Of a DNA stretch of 56,049 nucleotides, positions 48,643 to 56,049 are shown one piece after another. Where the stretch lies: assembly GCF_905196875.1 (NCBI RefSeq), contig NZ_CAJJWO010000035.1, forward strand, positions 1 through 56,049. Direction: 5' to 3'. Source of the DNA: an uncultured Parabacteroides sp. (lineage in GTDB: Bacteria > Bacteroidota > Bacteroidia > Bacteroidales > Tannerellaceae). How positions within the stretch are numbered: the stretch's first letter is position 1; every line of letters begins with the position of its first letter. Position numbers and translations under genes: made by a program. Below the pieces are notes generated by a model that searched no databases, had not been told where the DNA came from, and saw nothing but the letters and a program-made list of their open reading frames with translations.

Positions 48643-49437
48643 TTATTTTATGTCCATCATAGCCGACCTGAATAAAGAATGATATTCGGAATAAGGGTCA
48701 CAAACCGAAAGAAAATCTTTAGGCGTATAACCGGAAAATTCTTTAAACTCTCTGATCAGATGCGATTTATCGTAATAAGCACAATTCTCGACTAATTGTG
48801 TTAATGAGATCTGTGGAACGGTCTGTAAAATGTACGCTGCTTTTTGATAACGTTTAATCCGTATAAAATCTTTAGGATTTATGCCGATATGTTCAGTGAA
48901 AACACGCTTGAACTGTTTGTATCCGAGACAAGCTGTTTGTGCAAGTAAGGATACATTGTATTGTCCGAGATTGATAGAGTCGATAACCGTTAGCAAACGC
49001 TTATAATTGTATTGTTCTGTTTGATAGATACGTCTTAGTAGAAAATTTTCGATCAGTTGAACGCTTCTTTTATTATGCGAGGTCTCTTTTAATCTTTTTT
49101 CCAGTTCCTCGACCTGAGGATCATTCAACGTATCGAGAGGTATAATTTGATTGTTCAATTCAACTATTGGCATTTTGAAAATGGCCATAGCGCCTGTTGG
49201 CTGGAAAACGATCGAAATGAAATCTATGTTTCCAGAATAAACAAAGTTGGAAAAATTTGTTTGTTGTCCGGATAAACAGGAATCGATTTGCCCTCCACGT
49301 TGAAAGGTAAGTATTATGCATCCGTTAGGAATATAACGTTGTGTGCCCTGCATTACATCTTCCAGTGTTAAGAACCAATATTGCTTCACATAGGGAGTAA
49401 GCAATAAGGAGGGGTATATAACTTGAAACTTATCCAT
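48643..49437 (-). CDS. AraC-family transcriptional regulator (short form)
   Basis: This 264-residue protein has an N-terminal domain of the DUF6597 type (about 1-105: YPSLLLTPYVKQYWFLTLED, RYIPNGCIILTFQRGG) and an AraC helix-turn-helix domain (about 150-250: NVSLLAQTACLGYKQFKRVF, CAYYDKSHLIREFKEFSGYT). It precedes the ketopantoate reductase-like gene by 23 bp and probably controls that small operon. The -7 box lies only about 9 bp upstream of the ATG, so the leader must be very short or absent. Confidence 0.85.
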   Translation of the reverse strand: MDKFQVIYPSLLLTPYVKQYWFLTLEDVMQGTQRYIPNGCIILTFQRGGQIDSCLSGQQTNFSNFVYSGNIDFISIVFQPTGAMAIFKMPIVELNNQIIPLDTLNDPQVEELEKRLKETSHNKRSVQLIENFLLRRIYQTEQYNYKRLLTVIDSINLGQYNVSLLAQTACLGYKQFKRVFTEHIGINPKDFIRIKRYQKAAYILQTVPQISLTQLVENCAYYDKSHLIREFKEFSGYTPKDFLSVCDPYSEYHSLFRSAMMDIK

Positions 49438-49445
49438 CTCGGATG

Positions 49446-49453
49446 CAAATCTA
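49446..49453 (-). promoter_or_regulatory. -7 box of the AraC/oxidoreductase operon
   Basis: TAGATTTG on the minus strand fits TAnnTTTG, with its 3' edge 8 bp before the ATG at 49437. This implies a nearly leaderless mRNA. Confidence 0.4.
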
Positions 49454-49664
49454 TCGATATTGTTTCGTTTTCGAGGTGTAAAAAAAGGACATTTATTCTC
49501 TACCTGTAGAAAGAAGAAATGCTTTCCGGAATGTTTATCAATTTCGTATGCTTAATGCAAGTCGTAAATATATAAATGTAATCAGAGGAAAAAGCAATAA
49601 TGCTTGAAATGGGACTACTGCTTGATTGTTAGTTTATTACAGTTTCCTCGTAGTCTATTGCTTT

Positions 49665-49768
49665 GGAAACTGTAGTTCCCTCCGCAGGGAACTGTAATTC
49701 CCATAGGGGGGAACTGTAGTTTCCTGCATAGGAAATCAGCGTTTCCTCCTATGGAAACTGAAATATCT
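49665..49768. repeat. Array of 16-bp palindromes with exact 22-bp period
   Basis: Units start at 49665, 49687, 49709, 49731 and 49753, each 16 bp with 6-bp spacers (TCCGCA, ATAGGG, TGCATA, TCCTAT). The best units approximate GGGAACTGTAGTTCCC, 7-bp arms with a 2-nt centre. Unit three keeps pairing through a G-T wobble, while the last is degenerate. The array lies in a 353-bp gap between the AraC promoter and the 3' end of the DUF6078 gene; apart from the array and the AraC promoter this gap holds nothing I can name. The 7-2-7 layout equals that of the array at 21760. Confidence 0.75.
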
Positions 49769-49790
49769 TTATGAAGAAACAGAAAAGGGG

Positions 49791-50231
49791 TTACTTTCCC
49801 CAATCATACGACTCTACATATCCATCGAAATATTCGTCCAGAATAACTCCCAGCTTTTTGGCAAGAATTACAATATACTGTTGTTCGGCGGGTGACAAAG
49901 GCGATCCACCTTTACGTTTCAGATAATAGTTTTTTCGGCCTAGAAAAGCTATCATCCGTAGACGGAAGGTATCTGCTACGTTTAGGGTCAAAGCGTTCAC
50001 TGTGCGCATGAATCCTATTGCATTCTGTATTTTGGTATTGGGACGGTAGAGTTTACACGTCCCTTTCATCTTCTTTAGCGTGTTTGGATTCATTATCCGC
50101 AGGAAAGTTATATTTTCCGGAGCATGTTTTAAAGCGATCTGGCGTAGACAGGTTGTTGCTTTCGGGCAGTTCTCTGCTGCACACATACCAAAATCATATG
50201 GTACTTTTGAGTAATCGAACGATTCTTTCAT
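49791..50231 (-). CDS. DUF6078 family protein
   Basis: This 146-residue cytoplasmic protein belongs to a Bacteroidales family of unknown function. The N-terminus ESFDYSKVPYDFGMCAAENC and the second Cys pair C-x-x-x-x-x-C-L-R (KATTCLRQIALKH) form a small Cys cluster that may bind metal. The family's LSPAEQQYIVILAKKLG helix and the C-terminal YVESYDW follow. I chose ATG 50231; the in-frame TTG at 50246 has no support. The palindrome array begins 22 bp beyond its stop. A TACCTTTA (50270-50263) is one base off the -7 consensus. Confidence 0.82.
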   Translation of the reverse strand: MKESFDYSKVPYDFGMCAAENCPKATTCLRQIALKHAPENITFLRIMNPNTLKKMKGTCKLYRPNTKIQNAIGFMRTVNALTLNVADTFRLRMIAFLGRKNYYLKRKGGSPLSPAEQQYIVILAKKLGVILDEYFDGYVESYDWGK

Positions 50232-50322
50232 GATTGTAAAATTCAAGGTTTATTAAATTCGATAAAGGTACGATATATATTGGGTAAATACCAAATATCA
50301 ATGCCTGAAAAGAATATTCTTT

Positions 50323-50883
50323 TTACATTAACTTTTTATTCTGTTCGAGTAACCCGATTATTTTCTCTAATCTTTTCAGCCGGGTGTCTTCTCTTTTCGC
50401 TTCAAAGTAGAAGCCGACAAAATTATTTTGGGTCGACTTTACTGTCGTTAGGTAATTAGCATAAGCCAGATTGTAGTCTTTTATCAGGGATTCAAACTCA
50501 GACTTTTGAGCATCGGTAACATTTCTGTCCCGTACCTTTTCCCATTCTCCGCTTCTTTTGGCTTCTTCTATGGCCTGCATTCCGAACCCGGTCATTCTTC
50601 CTTCTTTGATAAGCTTTTCTACAATCTTTTTATTCTTTTCCGACCATTTGCTTCCTTTCCTTCTTTTGGAAAAATACTTTTTGTAGCTGTGCTCGTCGAT
50701 AGAATTAATCAGCCCGTCGATCCAACCGAAACACAATGCTTCTTCCAACGCCTCTTCTGCGGATAATGTTTTTAATGTTTTTGTTTTCCCGAATAGTAAC
50801 CAGACACCCTCGCTTGTCTGGCCGTAATTCTTTAACCATTCCTGAAAGTCTTCTCTTGTCGCGAAAATTAATTCAGCACCCAT
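50323..50883 (-). CDS. YdeI/OmpD-associated (OmdA) family protein
   Basis: This 186-residue protein of the bacteriocin-protection/OmdA family has the domain starting IFATREDFQEWLKNYGQTSE, with GVWLLFGK and the characteristic EEALEEALCFGWIDGLINSI. The basic YKKYFSKRRKGSKWSEKN follows, then the helical C-terminus with LIKEGRMTGFGMQAIEEAK. I chose ATG 50883. An in-frame TTG at 51000 and ATG at 50946 are both upstream of the -7 box at 50924-50931 and so would not be on the mRNA. The function is unknown; homologues have been linked to resistance to cationic peptides. Confidence 0.87.
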   Translation of the reverse strand: MGAELIFATREDFQEWLKNYGQTSEGVWLLFGKTKTLKTLSAEEALEEALCFGWIDGLINSIDEHSYKKYFSKRRKGSKWSEKNKKIVEKLIKEGRMTGFGMQAIEEAKRSGEWEKVRDRNVTDAQKSEFESLIKDYNLAYANYLTTVKSTQNNFVGFYFEAKREDTRLKRLEKIIGLLEQNKKLM

Positions 50884-50923
50884 CTTATTTATTATATTCG
50901 TGAGTAATAGTATTCTGTGGTCA

Positions 50924-50931
50924 CAAATATA
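50924..50931 (-). promoter_or_regulatory. -7 box of the OmdA-family gene
   Basis: TATATTTG on the minus strand fits TAnnTTTG, 40 bp upstream of ATG 50883, and decides the start of that gene. Confidence 0.5.
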
Positions 50932-51082
50932 TGTAAAGACAGTCATATAGTCGTCATACAGGAATGGAAAGTTAACATTCTGATATATTTTATAGGACAA
51001 TAAAAGGTAGATTTAAGTAATTTATTCGTAAACTTGTAACCCTAAATAAAAACGTTAAATTTAAAATTAAATCTCCAGTTTT

Positions 51083-52438
51083 ATGACAGTAAAATCGTAT
51101 ATAGAATCCAATAAAGATCGTTTCCTGGAAGAGCTGTTCAGCTTGATCCGTATTCCGTCAATTAGTGCAAAACACGAACATAAACCGGATATGAAAGCCT
51201 GTGCCGAACGGTGGACAGAGTTATTGTTGTCTTCCGGTGCGAACAAAGCGGTGGTTATGCCGACAGAAGGAAATCCGGTGGTTTATGGTGAAAAGATCAT
51301 TTCGCAGGATGCTCCGACCGTGCTTGTCTATGCCCATTACGATGTGATGCCTGCCGAACCGTTGGAGTTGTGGAAAAGCCAGCCGTTCGAACCGGAAATA
51401 CGCGATGGACGTATCTGGGCACGTGGTGCAGACGATGATAAAGGTCAGTCGATGATGCAGGTAAAAGGTTTTGAAACAGCGTTGAAGCTCGACCTGCTGA
51501 AATGTAATGTGAAGTTTATCTTTGAAGGAGAAGAAGAGATCGGTTCGCCCAGTCTGGAAACCTTCTGCCGCGAACATAAAGAATTGTTGAAGGCCGATGT
51601 GATTCTGGTTTCCGATACCAGCATGGTCAGTGCCGAAACACCCTCATTGACAACCGGTCTGCGGGGCCTGGCATATTGGGAAATCGAAGTGACGGGGCCT
51701 AACCGCGATTTGCATTCCGGACATTTCGGCGGGGCAGTGGCTAACCCGATCAATGTCTTATGTAAACTGATGGCAGATATAATCGATGCCGACGGGCGTA
51801 TCACGATTCCCGGATTCTATGATGATGTAGAAGAAGTTTCTCCGGCAGAACGGGAGATGATCGCACAGATCCCGTTCGATGAAGCAAAATATAAAGCAGC
51901 CATCGGTGTGGATGCCCTGTTCGGTGAGAAAGGATATTCGACGCTGGAAAGGAACAGTTGCCGTCCGTCATTCGACATCTGCGGTATCTGGGGCGGTTAT
52001 ACGGAAGAAGGAAGCAAGACTGTGCTGCCGTCGAAGGCGTATGCAAAAGTTTCCTGCCGGTTGGTTCCGCATCAGGATCATACGAAAATATCTCAGCTGT
52101 TCGAAGATTATATAAACCAAGTGGCTCCTGCTTGTGTTAAGGTAAAAGTCACACCGAAACACGGTGGACAGGGTTATGTTTGTCCGATCGACCTGCCTGC
52201 TTATCAGGCAGCGGAGAAAGCCTGTACGGTTGCTTTCGGAAAGAAGCCGCTGGCTGTACGCCGGGGAGGAAGTATTCCTATTATCTCCACTTTTGAACAG
52301 GTATTGGGTATAAAGACCGTCCTGATGGGCTTCGGACTCGAACAGAACGCTATTCATTCTCCTAACGAAAGTTGTATGTTGGACTTTTTCTATAAAGGGA
52401 TTGAATCGGTTGCCGAATTTTATAAAGAATACAAATGA
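51083..52438 (+). CDS. M20-family metallopeptidase (dipeptidase)
   Basis: This 451-residue cytoplasmic zinc peptidase has the first metal site and catalytic Asp in VLVYAHYDVMPAEPLELWKS, the second ligand in IWARGADDDKGQSMMQ, and the catalytic Glu pair in FEGEEEIGSPSLETF. The dimerisation domain (about 190-300) contains DLHSGHFGGAVANPINVLCK. The last metal ligand is the His in EQNAIHSPNESC. Length and layout fit the dipeptidase/CPG2 group of M20. It is the first gene of a four-gene operon, and its stop overlaps the next start as ATGA. A weak TAAACTTG (51029-51036) may be the -7 box. Confidence 0.92.
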   Translation: MTVKSYIESNKDRFLEELFSLIRIPSISAKHEHKPDMKACAERWTELLLSSGANKAVVMPTEGNPVVYGEKIISQDAPTVLVYAHYDVMPAEPLELWKSQPFEPEIRDGRIWARGADDDKGQSMMQVKGFETALKLDLLKCNVKFIFEGEEEIGSPSLETFCREHKELLKADVILVSDTSMVSAETPSLTTGLRGLAYWEIEVTGPNRDLHSGHFGGAVANPINVLCKLMADIIDADGRITIPGFYDDVEEVSPAEREMIAQIPFDEAKYKAAIGVDALFGEKGYSTLERNSCRPSFDICGIWGGYTEEGSKTVLPSKAYAKVSCRLVPHQDHTKISQLFEDYINQVAPACVKVKVTPKHGGQGYVCPIDLPAYQAAEKACTVAFGKKPLAVRRGGSIPIISTFEQVLGIKTVLMGFGLEQNAIHSPNESCMLDFFYKGIESVAEFYKEYK

Positions 52439-53745
52439 CACAAAATGAAATCGTAGCCCGTGCCTTATCGAATACAGGTATCGAGGCGTTGAATGAAATG
52501 CAGCAGGCCGTGCTTGATGCCGGTACAACCAAAGATATGGTTTTGCTTAGTCCCACGGGATCAGGTAAAACCCTGGCGTTCCTGCTGCCTTTGCTTACTA
52601 CATTGACTGACGAAGAGAAAAAGATACAAGCGCTTATCATCGCTCCGTCGCGTGAACTGGCTTTACAGATAGAGACGGTTTTCCGTTCTTTGGGTGCCGG
52701 ATATAAGGTGAATTGCTGTTACGGCGGTCATCCGATCCGGACGGAAAAGAAGAGCCTGGAACATGCGCCGACCGTATTGATCGGAACTCCGGGACGAATC
52801 CTCGACCATCTGGAACGGGGTAATATCGATTTGGATACTGTCCGAACATTGATTCTGGATGAGTTCGACAAATCTCTGGAATTAGGCTTTCAGGATGAGA
52901 TGAAAGACATTCTGGCACATCTTCCGGGCGTGCGTCGCAGGGTGTTGACTTCGGCAACGGAAGCTGTCGAAATACCTCCTTTTACCGGTATTACGGCACC
53001 GGTCCGTTTGTCATTCCTGACTGGTGTAAAGGAAGCGAAAGGGTTGACTTTGCGTATCGTGAAATCTCCGATCAAGGATAAACTAGAGACGTTATACAAA
53101 CTGTTGGGCGAACTGAAAGGCGAATCGGCTTTGGTGTTCTGTAACCAGCGTGAGTCGGTGGAACGTGTCAGCAATTACCTGACCGAGATGGGTGTGGATA
53201 ATGAATATTTCCACGGAGGGATGGAGCAGCCGGAACGTGAACGGGCTTTGTCGCTTTTCCGTAATGGCAGTGCTTCTGTTTTTATTTCCACCGATCTGGC
53301 CTCCCGTGGACTGGATATTCCGGAAGTGAAGAATGTCATCCATTATCATCTCCCGATCAATGAAGAGGCGTTTATCCACCGAAACGGACGAACGGCTCGT
53401 ATGAATGCGGAAGGAAATGCCTTTATGATCCTGAACGAAGTGGAGGCTGTCCCTGAATATATCACCCGTGAACCGGATGAGTTTTTCCTGCCGGAGCATG
53501 CGAAGAAGCCACTTCGTTCGGAATGGGTGACACTGACGATCAACCGCGGTAAACGGGACAAGCTGAGTAAAAAGGATGTGGTCGGTTTCCTTTTCCAGAA
53601 AGGCGGTTTGGAGAAAGACGATCTCGGTGTTGTCGAAGTAAAGGAAAGTTGTGCTTATGCGGCAGTAAAACGTGATAAGAAAGCAGACTTGCTGGCACGT
53701 ATCCGTGAAGAGAAGATAAAGAATATGAAAGCGAAATTTGTATGA
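52435..53745 (+). CDS. DEAD-box family RNA helicase
   Basis: This 436-residue ATP-dependent RNA helicase has the Q motif in GIEALNEMQQAVL, motif I in LLSPTGSGKTLAF, Ia in IAPSRELALQI, motif II as DEFD in TLILDEFDKSLELGF in place of DEAD, motif III as TSATE, and motif VI in FIHRNGRTARM. The C-terminal extension (about 360-436) resembles a DbpA-like RNA-binding domain (TLTINRGKRDKLSKKDVVGF), which would point to rRNA binding. The ATGA overlaps at both ends show tight translational coupling with the peptidase and deaminase genes. Confidence 0.92.
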   Translation: MTQNEIVARALSNTGIEALNEMQQAVLDAGTTKDMVLLSPTGSGKTLAFLLPLLTTLTDEEKKIQALIIAPSRELALQIETVFRSLGAGYKVNCCYGGHPIRTEKKSLEHAPTVLIGTPGRILDHLERGNIDLDTVRTLILDEFDKSLELGFQDEMKDILAHLPGVRRRVLTSATEAVEIPPFTGITAPVRLSFLTGVKEAKGLTLRIVKSPIKDKLETLYKLLGELKGESALVFCNQRESVERVSNYLTEMGVDNEYFHGGMEQPERERALSLFRNGSASVFISTDLASRGLDIPEVKNVIHYHLPINEEAFIHRNGRTARMNAEGNAFMILNEVEAVPEYITREPDEFFLPEHAKKPLRSEWVTLTINRGKRDKLSKKDVVGFLFQKGGLEKDDLGVVEVKESCAYAAVKRDKKADLLARIREEKIKNMKAKFV

Positions 53746-54998
53746 GCATATTGATTAAAGAGGTAGAACTGAATGGAGTTGTTACCGATATTTATATAGA
53801 AAACAAATACATCAAACAGATAGGCGCAAACCTTCCTGTAACGGCCGATACTGTTATAGACGGTCGTCGTAAAGCCGTTATTCCCGGTTTTGTGAATACA
53901 CATGGTCATGCTGCAATGACCTTGTTTCGTGGTTTTGGCGACGATATGCCGCTGATGCCCTGGCTGGAAGAAAAGATATGGCCTAACGAAGCCAAGCTGA
54001 CAAAAGAGGACGTTTATTGGGGAGCCAAACTAGCTTGTCTGGAAATGATAAAAAGTGGTACGACGACTTTCTTTGATATGTATCACAAGTTTCATGCAAC
54101 TGCAGAGGCTGTGGAAGAAATGGGCATCAGAGGTGTTATTTCCAGTGCCTGCTTTGACCATTTTCAACCGGAACTGGCAGAGAAAAGTAAAAAGACCGTC
54201 CGGAAACTTTATGATGAGATGGACAGATATAGCAAGCGTGTTCAGTTTTCTGTCGGTCCGCATGCCATTTATACTGTTTCCGGTGAATTGTTGCAGTGGG
54301 TGCATGCTTTTGCAACAGAACATAATGTCTTGCTTCAGTTGCATCTGGCGGAAACGGAAGGAGAAGTGGAAAACTCTGTAAAACAATTCGGACTGACGCC
54401 GGTACGTTATCTGTATAAACTGGGTGTATTATCTCCCAAACTACTTATTTCGCACGGTATTTATATCGATAATGATGAAATCAGGATGCTGGCAGATCAT
54501 GGAGTTAAAGTAGCTCATAATCCGGCTTCTAATATGAAGCTGGCGTCAGGTATGCACTTCAAGTACAATGAAATGCAGAATGCCGGAATTACAGTCGGAT
54601 TAGGGACGGACGGTTGTTCTTCCTCTAACAATCTGGATATGGTTGAAGCCATGAAGTTAGCCTCTTTGTTAGGAAAGGCCTGGCGGAAAGATCCGGAAGC
54701 TGTTACAGCTGGTGATATCTTTCATTCAGCCACGGAAAGTGGTGCTGTTATTGCAGGTCTTAAAGCTGGTCGGATAATAGAAGGTTATCTTGCCGATTTA
54801 TCTTTGGTCGATTTGAATATACCGGCATTTACTCCGAACTTCAACTTTATCTCCAACCTGGTGTATGCAGCCAATGGTAATTGTATCGATACGGTTATTT
54901 GTAATGGAAAAGTCCTGATGCAAAACAAGAAAGTACCGGGTGAAGATGAGATCATGGAACGTGCAGCTCAAACTGCCTATGATTTAATGAAACGATAA
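53742..54998 (+). CDS. mtaD: Amidohydrolase, 5'-methylthioadenosine/S-adenosylhomocysteine deaminase type
   Basis: This 418-residue metal-dependent deaminase has the first metal pair in PGFVNTHGHAAMTLFRGFG, further ligands in QLHLAETEGEVE and ISHGIYIDNDE, and the final Asp in VGLGTDGCSSSNNLDM. The N- and C-terminal strands form the small composite domain of the subtype III amidohydrolases. Adenosine-type substrates are inferred from family and from the downstream purine nucleoside phosphorylase, which would take the inosine-type product. It starts inside the helicase stop (ATGA). The exact substrate (MTA, SAH, adenosine or 5'-deoxyadenosine) is not decided by sequence. Confidence 0.87.
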   Translation: MSILIKEVELNGVVTDIYIENKYIKQIGANLPVTADTVIDGRRKAVIPGFVNTHGHAAMTLFRGFGDDMPLMPWLEEKIWPNEAKLTKEDVYWGAKLACLEMIKSGTTTFFDMYHKFHATAEAVEEMGIRGVISSACFDHFQPELAEKSKKTVRKLYDEMDRYSKRVQFSVGPHAIYTVSGELLQWVHAFATEHNVLLQLHLAETEGEVENSVKQFGLTPVRYLYKLGVLSPKLLISHGIYIDNDEIRMLADHGVKVAHNPASNMKLASGMHFKYNEMQNAGITVGLGTDGCSSSNNLDMVEAMKLASLLGKAWRKDPEAVTAGDIFHSATESGAVIAGLKAGRIIEGYLADLSLVDLNIPAFTPNFNFISNLVYAANGNCIDTVICNGKVLMQNKKVPGEDEIMERAAQTAYDLMKR

Positions 54999-55031
54999 AT
55001 AATGTGATACGGCAATGTGCCGATAATAGAA

Positions 55032-55859
55032 ATGATTATGAACTATACGAACGAACAATATCAGGAAGCGGTGGCGTTTATAGCTGCACGTATTACCGGG
55101 AGTCCGGAAACAGCCATTATTCTGGGTAGTGGATTAGGATCTTTAGCCGACCGGATAGAGGAGGCTATTGTTATTCCTTATGCCGAAATCCCTCATTTTA
55201 TGCACTCGACTGCTGCAGGACATAAAGGAAACTTTATCTGTGGTAAGTTAGGCGGAAAACAGGTACTTGCCATGCAGGGACGCTTCCATTATTATGAAGG
55301 CTATTCCATGCAGCAGGTGACTTTTCCGGTTCGTGTAATGAAGTTACTGGGTATTAAGAATCTGTTGGTGTCGAATGCTGCCGGTGGAATAAACAATACT
55401 TTCAAGGTGGGTGACCTGATGATTATTCGTGACCATATTAATATGATGCCGAACCCGTTGATCGGTTCGAATAATGAACTGTTTGGAACTCGTTTTCCGG
55501 ATATGACACGTGCTTATGACCGCGAGTTTATCTGTGCGATAGAAGAAATCGCAGCTTCACATGCCATACCTTTGAAAAAAGGAGTATATGTCGGATTGAC
55601 CGGTCCGTCTTTTGAGACTCCTTCCGAATATGCTTTTTATGGTCGCGTAGGAGGGGATGCCATCGGTATGAGTACGGTCCCTGAAGTTATTGTAGCGCGT
55701 CACGCCGGATTAAGAGTATTCGGTATGTCGGTTATCACGAATGAAGGATATCATTTTGCAGACGATTTTGTGAATGACGGAGCTGATGTAATTGTTGCAG
55801 CAAACAAGGCTGCAGCTGTTATGACAACTTTGTTCAGTGAATTGGTTTCTTGCATCTGA
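55032..55859 (+). CDS. Purine-nucleoside phosphorylase (trimeric class)
   Basis: This protein of about 275 residues performs phosphorolysis of purine nucleosides to base and ribose-1-phosphate. Phosphate-binding residues lie in ILGSGLGSLADRI and LAMQGRFHYYEGYS, and ribose- and base-binding parts in VSNAAGGINNTF, TGPSFETPSEYAFYG and VFGMSVITNEGYHFADDF. It follows the deaminase by 33 bp in the same operon, forming a purine salvage pair. I chose ATG 55032; ATG 55038 two codons later is equally possible, and a GTG at 55017 is less likely. Confidence 0.93.
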   Translation: MIMNYTNEQYQEAVAFIAARITGSPETAIILGSGLGSLADRIEEAIVIPYAEIPHFMHSTAAGHKGNFICGKLGGKQVLAMQGRFHYYEGYSMQQVTFPVRVMKLLGIKNLLVSNAAGGINNTFKVGDLMIIRDHINMMPNPLIGSNNELFGTRFPDMTRAYDREFICAIEEIAASHAIPLKKGVYVGLTGPSFETPSEYAFYGRVGGDAIGMSTVPEVIVARHAGLRVFGMSVITNEGYHFADDFVNDGADVIVAANKAAAVMTTLFSELVSCI

Positions 55860-55952
55860 TTTTTTTTCAGAGTGGAAGTTGCTGTATTAAAATAAGATAG
55901 GATTTTGAACGGGTGAGGAAATGAAATTTAGTATAAAAAAAGTATCTTCCGG

Positions 55953-55984
55953 TTTTGGAAAATAAAAAAATACCTATATCTTTG
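55953..55984 (+). promoter_or_regulatory. Promoter of the tRNA gene
   Basis: TTTTG (55953-55957), a 19-bp spacer and TATCTTTG (55977-55984) followed by C match the full Bacteroidetes promoter consensus. The tRNA begins 12 bp after the -7 box. Confidence 0.75.
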
Positions 55985-55995
55985 CATCCGTTATC

Positions 55996-56049
55996 GCGAA
56001 AGTAGCTCAGTTGGTAGAGCATAACCTTGCCAAGGTTAGGGTCGCGGGT
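55996..56049 (+). tRNA. tRNA-Gly (GCC), cut by the window end
   Basis: The acceptor strand GCGAAAG, the D-arm GCTCAGTTGGTAGAGC and the anticodon arm TAACC-TTGCCAA-GGTTA are visible, giving anticodon GCC (glycine). The T-arm begins with GCGGGT and the rest is outside the window. Confidence 0.93.

Noticed and set aside
49665..49768. Possible CRISPR array
   Set aside because: The repeats are 16 bp with 6-bp spacers and degenerate units, far too short for CRISPR, and no cas gene is nearby.
49615..49803. 62-codon frame through the palindrome array
   Set aside because: The 22-bp period is not a multiple of three and the units are palindromic, so any frame here is incidental.
50884..51000. Upstream TTG or ATG starts for the OmdA-family gene
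   Set aside because: They lie upstream of, or within, the -7 box at 50924-50931, and family similarity begins just after ATG 50883.

Overview
The window looks like chromosomal DNA of a gut Bacteroidales species, most probably Parabacteroides. The signs are four sets of Bacteroidetes-type (type V, FimA/Mfa1) fimbrial genes, hybrid two-component regulators, an ECF sigma/FecR/TonB-receptor trio, DUF3575, DUF3868, DUF6261 and DUF6078 proteins, and promoters that fit the Bacteroidetes -7 consensus TAnnTTTG.

Layout. (1) 0.1-3.4 kb: DUF3575 - DUF3868 - Mfa1-type fimbrillin, closed by a perfect bidirectional terminator. (2) 3.4-6.1 kb: corA and dnaB. (3) 6.1-11.5 kb: an AraC regulator and a three-gene pilus operon on the minus strand (FimA shaft, FimB/Mfa2 anchor, large tip-like lipoprotein). 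(4) 11.8-14.6 kb: an HU-like protein, a 306-bp segment bounded by 20-bp inverted repeats (candidate invertible promoter), and a 661-aa membrane kinase/receiver/AraC regulator. (5) 14.8-22.7 kb: a six-gene pilus operon, a ~41-bp hairpin repeat array and a DUF6261 gene. (6) 23.1-27.6 kb: fimbrillin, 921-aa DUF4906-type tip protein, second HU-like protein and a small gene interrupted by an in-frame TAG. (7) 27.6-34.3 kb: MscS channel, EttA-DUF1080-GNAT, an AraC regulator and the remains of a redox/detoxification gene group. (8) 34.3-38.5 kb: sigma/anti-sigma/TonB receptor. (9) 38.7-46 kb: acetyltransferase, second TonB-type receptor and a divergent 1350-aa hybrid regulator. (10) 46-51 kb: small accessory genes, two genes with internal deletions and a 22-bp-period palindrome array. 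(11) 51-56 kb: an M20 peptidase - DEAD helicase - MTA/SAH deaminase - purine nucleoside phosphorylase operon, then the start of a tRNA-Gly.

The most interesting reading concerns the pili between 11.8 and 27.2 kb. The candidate invertible segment lies directly upstream of the 661-aa regulator. The two pilus operons that follow have promoters with the same geometry: a TACC half-site 51 bp and a TRCC half-site 29 bp upstream of a shared TACATTTGCA -7 box, with no recognisable -33. This suggests one switch (inversion, then regulator) for two pilus operons. The minus-strand FimA operon lacks this geometry and instead shares a GAAyAGGAC motif with the regulatory region of the AraC gene at 6.1-7.0 kb. 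This is inferred from sequence only.

A second theme is gene decay by internal deletion. It affects a cyclophilin-like protein, a zinc alcohol dehydrogenase, a flavodoxin-family protein and a metallo-beta-lactamase-fold hydrolase.
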